Source: Halobacterium sp. CBA1132 (GTDB lineage Archaea > Halobacteriota > Halobacteria > Halobacteriales > Halobacteriaceae). From it: 64,000 nucleotides of DNA. Positions 15,945 through 22,897 of the stretch are shown in pieces. How positions within the stretch are numbered: position 1 is the first letter of the stretch; every line of letters begins with the position of its first letter. The notes beneath the pieces were generated by a model that was not told the origin of the DNA, made no database searches, and worked only from the letters and a program-made list of their open reading frames with translations. The stretch spans positions 1,736,001-1,800,000 of the forward strand of contig NZ_BCMZ01000001.1 of assembly GCF_001485535.1 (NCBI RefSeq). The letters run 5' to 3'. A program made the translations under genes and the position numbers.

Positions 15945-16951
15945 TGAGCACTGACGACACCACCACCGAGACGGACGCATCGAGCAGCAACTGCGGCGCC
16001 ACCTCGACGGAGGCGTCGACGAGCGAGTCGAAGTGCGGCGCGTCCTCGACGGACGACGCCAGTTCGTCGAGCTGTGGCGCGTCCTCGAAGTCGGAAGGTT
16101 CGTCGAGTTCCTCGAAGTGCGGCGCGTCGGACTCGACGGAGGAGAAGGTCGGCTCGACTGCCGACGACTTCGACGCCGACCCCGGAGCGCTGACCGCTGT
16201 GGGTCTCGGTCCCGGCCAGCCCGAGGGAATGACCGAGCGCGCGAAGGCCGCGCTCGCGGACGCCGAACACATCGTCGGGTACACGACGTACATCGACCTC
16301 ATCCCGGACGACATCACCGACGACGCCGAGGACATCTACGACACGCCGATGTGCGGCGAGGTCTCCCGCACGGAGGAGGCCATCGACCGCGCGCTCGCGG
16401 GCAACGACGTCGCCATCGTCGGGAGCGGCGACCCGAACGTCTACGCGCTGGCGGGGCTCGCGCTCGAAATCGTGGAGTCGAAGGGTGCGACCGCCTCCGC
16501 ACTCGACTTCGAGGTCGTGCCGGGCGTCCCCGCGGCGCAGTCCTGCGGGGCGCGGCTGGGCGCGCCGCTCGTCAACGACTCCGTCAGCGTCTCGCTGTCG
16601 GACCACCTCACGCCGATGCCGGAAATCGAGTCGCGACTGCACGCCGTCGCCGGTGAGGGGTTCACCATCTCCATCTACAATCCGTGGAGCCGGAAGCGCC
16701 GCGAGAACTTCCAGAAGGCCTGCGAGATTCTGCTCGCGCACCGCGACGAGGACACGCCCGTCGGCATCGTCCACGGCGCGGGCCGCGAGGACGAGGAAGT
16801 CGAACTCACGACGCTGGGGGAACTGGAGTCGTACGGCGAGACCGACCTCGTGGACATGACGACGACTGTCGTCGTCGGCAACGAGGACACGTACGTCTTC
16901 GACGACCGGATGGTCACCCCGCGCGGCTACGAGACGAAGTACGACTACTGA
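15944..16951 (+). CDS. cbiH: CbiH C17-methyltransferase with N-terminal Cys-Gly-Ala repeat extension
   Basis: A 335-residue protein. Residues 1-70 are a low-complexity Ser-rich segment with four evenly spaced Cys-Gly-Ala motifs (SNCGATS, SKCGASS, SSCGASS, SKCGASD). After that comes a canonical CbiH: AVGLGPGQPEGMTERAK, VGSGDPNVYALAG, VVPGVPAAQSCGARLGAPLVNDS, and IYNPWSRKRRENFQ in the position of the family's YNPRS. It probably does the C17 methylation/ring contraction. Four cysteines could bind an Fe-S cluster or cobalt; Bacillus CbiH60 carries an Fe-S ferredoxin-like domain at its other end, a suggestive parallel. The next gene is a ferredoxin. Confidence 0.9.
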   Translation: MSTDDTTTETDASSSNCGATSTEASTSESKCGASSTDDASSSSCGASSKSEGSSSSSKCGASDSTEEKVGSTADDFDADPGALTAVGLGPGQPEGMTERAKAALADAEHIVGYTTYIDLIPDDITDDAEDIYDTPMCGEVSRTEEAIDRALAGNDVAIVGSGDPNVYALAGLALEIVESKGATASALDFEVVPGVPAAQSCGARLGAPLVNDSVSVSLSDHLTPMPEIESRLHAVAGEGFTISIYNPWSRKRRENFQKACEILLAHRDEDTPVGIVHGAGREDEEVELTTLGELESYGETDLVDMTTTVVVGNEDTYVFDDRMVTPRGYETKYDY

Positions 16952-17220
16952 TGTACCGCGTTACTATCGACCGCGAGGCCTGCGACGGCGTGTTCGCGTG
17001 CCTGACGCGGGACCCACGGTTCGTCGAGGACGACGACGGTATCGCCACGCTCGACCCGAGCGCGGACCCGGCGCCCCCGGAGGACAGCGACGACGGCGCT
17101 ATCGAGCAGACGAACGAGACCGTCGTCGGAACGTTCGACGACGAGCGCGTCGCGGACGCCGAGGACGCCGCGGCGGCGTGCCCGTTCGACGCCATCACCG
17201 TCGAGGAGGTGGACGGATGA
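16951..17220 (+). CDS. Three-cysteine ferredoxin, [3Fe-4S]-type pattern
   Basis: An 89-residue acidic protein with C-x5-C (ACDGVFACL, residues 11-17) and a distal AACPFDAITVEE. The middle cysteine of the usual CxxCxxC is a valine, giving the C-x5-C-xn-C-P pattern of [3Fe-4S] or three-ligand ferredoxins; an about 50-residue acidic insert separates the halves. Placed between cbiH and the orphan gene with 1- and 4-nt overlaps, it is probably an electron donor or cluster partner for a corrin step. Both CbiH and the missing precorrin-6 reductase are possible clients; this is inference. Confidence 0.82.
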   Translation: MYRVTIDREACDGVFACLTRDPRFVEDDDGIATLDPSADPAPPEDSDDGAIEQTNETVVGTFDDERVADAEDAAAACPFDAITVEEVDG

Positions 17221-17912
17221 GCGCCGACACCCTGGTCGACGCGCCGGCGTCCGCGCTCGCCGCGCACCCGGAAACCGCGTACTTCTGGGGGCACGTCGCG
17301 GGCGCGGGTCGGCTCACCGACTCCTGTGTGACCGTCGAGACGAGCGACGAGGACGCCGCGGACAAACTCGCAGCCATCGCCGGCGGCGAGCGCACCGGCC
17401 ACCGCGTCGAGGAACGCGAGTACGCCCACGACACGTCGGTGACGCGCCGCGAGGACGAGTACACGGTGCAGGTGTTCGGCGGCCTCGCGGCCCGCGCGGC
17501 GGCCGCGTTCGGCCTGCCGCTGGACGGCGACGCGGGCGGCTACCGGCTGGACGCGTTCCGCGACCACCCCCGCCACCTGCTGCGCGGCCTCGTCGAGTCC
17601 TGCGGCACCGTCTGTTTCAAGTCCTCGTCGGGGACCGTCGGCCTCTCGTTCGTCCACGAGGACCGCGCGCTCCTCGACGCGATTCGGTCGCTGCTCGACG
17701 ACGCGCCCGTCGACGCGCCCTACGGCGAGGTCTCGGAGGCGTCGTCGGGGTACTACTTCAGCGTCGAGGACGACGCCGTGCCGGAACTCGGCGCGTGGCT
17801 GTACGAGGACAGCGAGGCATCGGGGCTGTTCGCGCCGTCGCGCCGCCGGAAGCTCCGCCGGAGCCTCGAACAGTCGGAGGGCGTGGAGTCCGTACCGGGT
17901 GGTGAGCCGTGA
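17217..17912 (+). CDS. Orphan cobalamin-operon protein with LAGLIDADG-like repeats
   Basis: A 231-residue cytoplasmic protein of no known function. Two segments resemble the LAGLIDADG helix and following strand: AYFWGHVAGAGRLTDS (about residues 20-35) and HLLRGLVESCGTVCFK (about 119-134), each followed by a strand-loop-helix stretch (DEDAADKLAAIAG; DRALLDAIRSLL). That is the two-repeat layout of monomeric homing endonucleases and WhiA-type domains. The catalytic acids are replaced (GAG, SCG), so nuclease activity is unlikely; a DNA-binding or recruited structural role is possible. Overlaps both neighbours by 4 nt, so it is expressed with cbi genes. Confidence 0.7.
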   Translation: MSADTLVDAPASALAAHPETAYFWGHVAGAGRLTDSCVTVETSDEDAADKLAAIAGGERTGHRVEEREYAHDTSVTRREDEYTVQVFGGLAARAAAAFGLPLDGDAGGYRLDAFRDHPRHLLRGLVESCGTVCFKSSSGTVGLSFVHEDRALLDAIRSLLDDAPVDAPYGEVSEASSGYYFSVEDDAVPELGAWLYEDSEASGLFAPSRRRKLRRSLEQSEGVESVPGGEP

Positions 17913-19132
17913 GTCGCACCGACAGCCCCACAGGGAGCCTGAACGACGAAGCCGTGCTGCTAGTCGGCCACGGTTCTCGGCGCGAGGAGTCCAACGAACA
18001 GGTGCGGACGCTCGCCGCCGACCTCGAAAGTCGACTCGGCGTCCCCGTGGACGCGGGCTTCCTCGAACTCGCGGAGCCCTCCATCGGGGACGCCATCGAC
18101 GCGCTCGCGCCCGCCGTCTCGAGCATCTCGGTGGTCCACCTATCGCTGTTCGCCGCCAGCCACGTCAAGACCGACGTGCCAGCGGCGCTCCGGCAGGCGC
18201 GCGCCGACCACCCGGACATCGACTTCGACAACGGCTCGCATCTCGGCGTCCACCCCGCCATCGTCGACCTACTGGACGACCGCGCGGCGAGCGTGGAAGC
18301 CGATCTCGGCGTCGACCGAACCGACGACGACGTGGCCGTCGTGCTGTGCGCTCGGGGGTCCAGCGACCCGGACGCGAACGCTGACGTCCACAAGCTCGCG
18401 CGCCTGCTCCACGAGGGTCGCGAGTTCTCCCGCGTGGAGCCGACGTTCATCGGCGTGACCGAACCCACACTGGGCGACACGCTCCACGACGTCGCCAAAC
18501 ACCGCCCGGACGCCGTAGTCGTCCTGCCGTACATGCTCGGCGACGGCGTGCTCACGGGCCGCATTCGGGACGGCGCCGACGACTTCGACGCCGAGTACCC
18601 GTACGTGGAGGCGGCCTGCGGCGACCCGCTGGGCACGGACTCGCGACTATTGGACGTGCTCGCGGACCGCTGGCAGGAGGCGCGCACGGGCAGCGTGGAG
18701 ATGTCCTGTGACACCTGCAAGTACAAGGTCGAACTCGACGGCTACGAGGAGGACGTCGGGGGCGCGAAGGCGATGCTGCGCGCGCTCGACCACCGCGAGA
18801 CCCACGCCGACCGCGAGAACGTCGCCGACGACCCCCATGCCCACGACGCCCCCGACAAACACGTCGCCGTCTGCACGAATCAGACGTGCGCTGCCGACGG
18901 CGCGCCCGCGGTGCTCGAACGCCTCCGGCAGGCCGCGCGGGACGCCGACGACGGAAGCGTGCGCGTCACGCGCTCGTCGTGTCTCGGCCAGTGCGGCGAC
19001 GGCCCGAACGTCGCCGTCTACCCGGACGGCGTCTGGTACCAGCGCGTCGCTCCCGACGACGCCGACCGCATCGTCTCCTCGCACCTCGACGCGGACCGCA
19101 TCGTCGCCGACCTCGACGCCCAACTGCTATGA
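17909..19132 (+). CDS. cbiX: Sirohydrochlorin cobaltochelatase (double CbiX) fused to an Fe-S ferredoxin domain
   Basis: A 407-residue protein. The first CbiX half (residues 10-120) has the metal-chelating His in LLVGHGSRREESN; the second half (135-250) has VLCARGSSDPDANADV and FIGVTEPTLGDTL. A CxxC (SCDTCKYK, near 266) precedes a thioredoxin-like [2Fe-2S] ferredoxin domain with CTNQTC (near 321-326) and SSCLGQC (near 354-360), then GPNVAVYPDGVWYQ. It inserts Co2+ into sirohydrochlorin at the entry to the cobalt-early pathway; the Fe-S part may sense or supply electrons. GTG start overlaps the orphan gene. Confidence 0.93.
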   Translation: MSRTDSPTGSLNDEAVLLVGHGSRREESNEQVRTLAADLESRLGVPVDAGFLELAEPSIGDAIDALAPAVSSISVVHLSLFAASHVKTDVPAALRQARADHPDIDFDNGSHLGVHPAIVDLLDDRAASVEADLGVDRTDDDVAVVLCARGSSDPDANADVHKLARLLHEGREFSRVEPTFIGVTEPTLGDTLHDVAKHRPDAVVVLPYMLGDGVLTGRIRDGADDFDAEYPYVEAACGDPLGTDSRLLDVLADRWQEARTGSVEMSCDTCKYKVELDGYEEDVGGAKAMLRALDHRETHADRENVADDPHAHDAPDKHVAVCTNQTCAADGAPAVLERLRQAARDADDGSVRVTRSSCLGQCGDGPNVAVYPDGVWYQRVAPDDADRIVSSHLDADRIVADLDAQLL

Positions 19133-19500
19133 CCTGCCACGAACTCGAAGCCCTACGACTCGGATTGATGAACGTCCTCGGCACCGACGACCGGAGCGCC
19201 CGCGAGCACGCCGAGAAGGAACTGGAAGGACACCTCGACGGCCCCATCGAGGGGCTGGCGAACGCGGAGTCGCTGTCCGCGCTCCAACGCCACCTCGACG
19301 CCGCGCTCGTGGACCTCGAAGAACAGGTCGCCGCGACCGACGACAGCGACCCCGAGTACGACTACCTCCGCGGCCGCCTCGTCGCGGTGCGGGACGCCGA
19401 GCGGTCGCTGGCGCGCGTGGCGAATCACGGCGACTCGCTGCTCGCGGACCTCGGCGAGACCCACCACTCGCTGCACGACGCGTTCCCCGGCGACGAGTAG
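19129..19500 (+). CDS. DUF3209-family protein, last gene of the cbi operon
   Basis: A 123-residue, mostly helical acidic protein: MTCHELEALRLGLMNVLG, then a charged region, EYDYLRGRLVAVRDAERSL and HHSLHDAF. I recognise it as the DUF3209 type that recurs in haloarchaeal cobalamin clusters; no function is known. One Cys and several His (CHE, NHG, THHS) could bind a metal. ATG overlaps the cbiX stop, so it is co-translated. No membrane segment. Confidence 0.78.
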   Translation: MTCHELEALRLGLMNVLGTDDRSAREHAEKELEGHLDGPIEGLANAESLSALQRHLDAALVDLEEQVAATDDSDPEYDYLRGRLVAVRDAERSLARVANHGDSLLADLGETHHSLHDAFPGDE

Positions 19501-19611
19501 CGGGACCCTCTCTTTTCGCGGTCGTCGCTACGTAGGACGAGCACGCCTGATACTGGTGCGCTCGAATCGGTGAGTAGGTCTGCGCACCGAGCGATGGAAA
19601 CTCAATCAGTC

Positions 19612-19944
19612 CTATCCCGTGACTGGAGTCTTTCGCTGCTCGTCGGTTGCGATGAGGAGAGCAGAAACAACGAAGATAGCGATAACGGGGAAGATGTACA
19701 CCCAGAGGGCAGCCTGCAAGAACCCCATCAGGAGCAGGGCGCAGGCCCCACCGACCGCAATCAGTTCCCGCTGATAGAATACCCCGGCCGTTCCTACGAC
19801 TGCCAGTCCGCCGAGAACCACGAACAACGCCAGTCGGGTCCACGTGAAGCCCGGCTGGCCCAAATAGTAGCTTAACACACCAAGAAACGCCACCGTACAC
19901 ACGACAGACAGCCCACGGGCGATAGAAACTCTCGTGTCTGTCAT
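19612..19944 (-). CDS. Small four-TM membrane protein
   Basis: A 110-residue hydrophobic protein with about four membrane segments (LSVVCTVAFLGVLSYYL, LALFVVLGGLAVVGTAGV, LIAVGGACALLLMGFLQ, YIFPVIAIFVVSALLIA) and a short basic tail. No family recognised. It is convergent with the cbi operon and upstream of the NicO gene. Local base composition (19.6-19.9 kb) is lower in GC than the flanks, hinting at a later arrival. ATG at 19944 or 19947 are equally possible. Confidence 0.7.
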   Translation of the reverse strand: MTDTRVSIARGLSVVCTVAFLGVLSYYLGQPGFTWTRLALFVVLGGLAVVGTAGVFYQRELIAVGGACALLLMGFLQAALWVYIFPVIAIFVVSALLIATDEQRKTPVTG

Positions 19945-20044
19945 CATATATTAGATTTCAGGAGCCTGCCACGTAAGTCTTCCCGCTGAACGTGACGGCT
20001 GTTTCGGACGATACGCTCAACGAAGAGAACGCATCGACGACTGC

Positions 20045-20755
20045 TCAGGCGACCAGTTGGACGGCGAACGCGAGCACGACGACGCTCGCGGTGAGTTCGA
20101 CGGCGGCGTGGGCGTGCCGGCCGCGCTGGCGCGCCGCCGTGAACGCGCTCCCCAGTCCGGTGCCGACGACGACCATCGTGACGGTGAGCGCGACCGCGTA
20201 GACGCCGACGCTGGCGGCGGTCGCGGAGAGGCCCGCGGTCGGGAGGACCGCGGAGACGAGCGCGAGCATGCTCACGGGCGGCGAGAGGGCGAACAGCGAC
20301 CCGACGACGCCCGTGCGGAGGTAGTCCGCTCGCGTCTCGTGGCTGTGGCTGTGGAGGTGGACGTGCAGCCGGGAGAGCAGTCGGCCGACGAGGTTCGACG
20401 CGTCCTCGGGGGTCGGGCGCGCGGACCGCCCGCGGAGCCGGCGCACACCCGTCACCGCGAGCAGGGCAGCGACGGCGACGAGAATCCCCGCGGCGACGAG
20501 GTGGCCGAACTCGTCGACGACCGCGGGCACCGCGCTCGCGGCGGTGCCGAGCAGCGTGAGGCCGGCGACCCACGCGACCACGACCAGAACGTGCCCGACG
20601 GCGAAGCTCCCGCCGACGAACGCGGCGTGCGTCCAGCGGTCCGCGTCGCTCGTGAGCGCGGAGATGCCGGCGGCGTGGTCGGGTTCCAGCGCGTGCGTGA
20701 CGCCCAGCACCGCGGCCGCACCGAGGACACCGAGGCCAGCGCCGAGTCCGCTCAT
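20045..20755 (-). CDS. NicO/HupE-like nickel-cobalt transporter
   Basis: A 236-residue membrane protein with about six TM helices. TM1 carries HALEPDH (residues 21-27), the HX4DH metal signature of NiCoT/NicO permeases, and a His-rich cytoplasmic loop LHVHLHSHSHE lies near 128-139. It overlaps the stop of the chelatase gene by 4 nt, so transporter and cobaltochelatase subunit are coupled. Cobalt uptake for corrin synthesis is the natural inference; export (RcnA-like) cannot be ruled out from sequence, though export would be odd in this operon. Confidence 0.85.
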   Translation of the reverse strand: MSGLGAGLGVLGAAAVLGVTHALEPDHAAGISALTSDADRWTHAAFVGGSFAVGHVLVVVAWVAGLTLLGTAASAVPAVVDEFGHLVAAGILVAVAALLAVTGVRRLRGRSARPTPEDASNLVGRLLSRLHVHLHSHSHETRADYLRTGVVGSLFALSPPVSMLALVSAVLPTAGLSATAASVGVYAVALTVTMVVVGTGLGSAFTAARQRGRHAHAAVELTASVVVLAFAVQLVA

Positions 20756-22863
20756 CGGCCGTCACCCCGCGCGGCGGAGACCGCGCCGTCGATTCGCTCG
20801 GGCGTCAGCGCGTCCAGCGGAACGCGCTCGCCCTCAGACGCTCGCACCACGTCGCCGACGAGGCTCGCGCGGTCGCCGTCCCCGGCGTCCACGACGAGCA
20901 CTTCCGCGCCGCGGTCGGCGAGCGCGCTCGCGGCCTCGCGCGTGTCACTGGTCGGGGCGTCTGTCCCGGCGTTCGCGCGGCCATCCGTGACGACCACGAC
21001 GACGGCGGCGTCCGGGTCCGCGCGCGCCAGCACGTCGTCAGCGGCGCGCAGGCCCGCAGGCAGCGGCGTACGGTCGCCCGTCGGCAGCGACTTGAGGTGT
21101 CGGGCAGCGAGCGTCACACTGTCCGTCGGCGGCAACACCACGTTAGCGTCCTCTCCCGCGAACGTCACGACCGCTACCTCGTCGCGGCGCTCGTAGGCGT
21201 CCCGCAGCACGTCCAGCGCGACGCCTTTCGCGGCGCGCATCGGTCCGCGCATCGACGCGCTGGCATCCACCGCGAACACCACCAGCGCCGACGCCGACCC
21301 AGCGCGCACGGACTGCCGGAGGTCCCGGGATTCGACGGTCTCGCTGCCGCGCGCGGCGGCCGCCCGCACCGACGCCGCGGCGTCCACGCTGTCCGTCGCG
21401 GACGCGCGCTCGGTCCGCACGCGCGGCCCGCGACTGTCCGCGCTCGGGGTCGCCGCCGCGCGTCCGCTCCCGGAGTCTCGCTCGGCGTCCGGCGTCTCCG
21501 TCTCGGGCGCGCGCCCAGCACCGGGTTCGACCGTCTCGGCGCGCGACTGGCCCGGGACGAGCGGCGCAGCCGCCTCGTCGTCGCCGTCCGATTCTGCGTC
21601 GTTCTCTCGGTCGTCACCCGACTCGTCCTCACTTCCAGAGTCGCTGTTGGACGCGTGCGCGCCCTCCGGGACGCCGCCAGCTCTCTCGTCGTCGTCCGCT
21701 TCGCCACCAGATTCGGGTTCGCGTTCGTGCTCGGAGTCCGAGTCGGAGTCGTCCGCTTCGTCACTGGACTCGGCGTCCGGGTCGTCACTCGCGTCTCCGT
21801 TCGTCTCGCCGTCAGTCGGTTCGTCCTCACTCCCGGATTCGTCCTCGAAGTGGTCGTCCACCACGTCCTCGGGGTCGGGCGCGTCCTCGAACGGCCGCGA
21901 CTGGAGGCGGTGGGGGAGCGCGAACTCGGCGGCGCGCTGCACGTCTGCCTCCGTGACCGTCGGCCGGCCGTCGAGGGCGGCGAGCGTACGCGCGGCGCGG
22001 GCCGTCGCGACGTCCGCGCGGTGGCCGTCGACGCCCGCGTCCCGGCAGAGTTCGGTGATGTCGCGGACCAGCGACTCGGGCAGGTCGACGTCGGAGAGGC
22101 GCTCGCGCGCGTCGAGCAGGCGTTCGCGGACGCGCTCGGTCGCCTCGGCGTAGTCGCCGTCGAAGCCGTCGAGCGCGCGCGAGACGATTTCGGCGCGCTC
22201 GTCGAGGTCGTCGCTGCCCGCGACGTCGACGTGGAGCGCGAAGCGGTCGCGGAACTGCGGGCGGAGGTCGCCCTCCTCGGGGTTCATCGTGCCGACGAGG
22301 GTGAATTGGGCGGGGTGGGTGACGCTGACGCCGTCGCGTTCGACGCGATTGACCCCGGAGGCCGCGGCGTCGAGGAGGACGTCGACGAGGTGGTCGTCGA
22401 GGAGGTTCACTTCGTCGACGTAGAGGAACCCGCGGTTCGCTCGCGCGAGTAAACCAGGGTTGAACTCGGCGTCACCGTCGAGAGCGTCCGGCACGGAGAG
22501 CGACCCGACGACGCGGTCACGGGACGCGCCCAGCGGGAGCGTGACGAACGGGACCGGCCGGGACTCGACTGGCGGGTCGTCGCGTTCGCGGCAGTCCGCG
22601 CACTGGTGGTCGGGGTCGTCGGGGGGACAGCCGTACGGACAGTCGGCGACGGCGCGCTGGTCGGGGAGTAGGTCGGCGAGCGCGCGTGCGGTCGTGGACT
22701 TGGCGGTGCCCTTCTCGCCGGTCGCGAGGAGACCGTCGAGGGAGTCGTTGGCGGCGACCGCGAGGAGCGCGTCCTTGAGGTCGCGCTGGCCGACGACCGC
22801 GGGGAACGGCGCCGCGGCGCGTCGCCCGGGCGACACCTTTTTGCCGCTTCCTAATTCAACCAT
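20752..22863 (-). CDS. Cobaltochelatase I/D-fused AAA+ and VWA subunit (ChlID/CobST-like)
   Basis: A 703-residue partner for CobN. Residues 20-340 form an AAA+ domain: VVGQRDLKDALL, Walker A GEKGTAKST (49-57), a four-Cys cluster CPYGC...CADC (75-91) that may bind zinc, VDEVNLLDDHLV (Walker B) and GTMNPEEGDLRPQFRDRF. An extremely Asp/Glu/Ser-rich linker (about 345-470) leads to a VWA domain with MIDAS DASASM (near 530) and VVTDGRANAG. ATP hydrolysis by this subunit drives metal insertion by CobN. ATG at 22863 lies inside operator-like site C; a GTG 30 nt upstream is the alternative start. Confidence 0.9.
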   Translation of the reverse strand: MVELGSGKKVSPGRRAAAPFPAVVGQRDLKDALLAVAANDSLDGLLATGEKGTAKSTTARALADLLPDQRAVADCPYGCPPDDPDHQCADCRERDDPPVESRPVPFVTLPLGASRDRVVGSLSVPDALDGDAEFNPGLLARANRGFLYVDEVNLLDDHLVDVLLDAAASGVNRVERDGVSVTHPAQFTLVGTMNPEEGDLRPQFRDRFALHVDVAGSDDLDERAEIVSRALDGFDGDYAEATERVRERLLDARERLSDVDLPESLVRDITELCRDAGVDGHRADVATARAARTLAALDGRPTVTEADVQRAAEFALPHRLQSRPFEDAPDPEDVVDDHFEDESGSEDEPTDGETNGDASDDPDAESSDEADDSDSDSEHEREPESGGEADDDERAGGVPEGAHASNSDSGSEDESGDDRENDAESDGDDEAAAPLVPGQSRAETVEPGAGRAPETETPDAERDSGSGRAAATPSADSRGPRVRTERASATDSVDAAASVRAAAARGSETVESRDLRQSVRAGSASALVVFAVDASASMRGPMRAAKGVALDVLRDAYERRDEVAVVTFAGEDANVVLPPTDSVTLAARHLKSLPTGDRTPLPAGLRAADDVLARADPDAAVVVVVTDGRANAGTDAPTSDTREAASALADRGAEVLVVDAGDGDRASLVGDVVRASEGERVPLDALTPERIDGAVSAARGDGR

Positions 22864-22869
22864 AGTTGT
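22851..22869. promoter_or_regulatory. Cobalamin-locus operator-like element, site C
   Basis: CTAATTCAACCATAGTTGT, with CAAC/GTTG arms. It lies between the divergent chelatase subunit and cobN, ending 28 nt before the cobN ATG (the same spacing as site B to cbiT). It covers the probable chelatase start codon, so one protein could control both directions. Confidence 0.65.
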
Positions 22870-22897
22870 AATACTGCAATGTGGGTTTAACACACTT

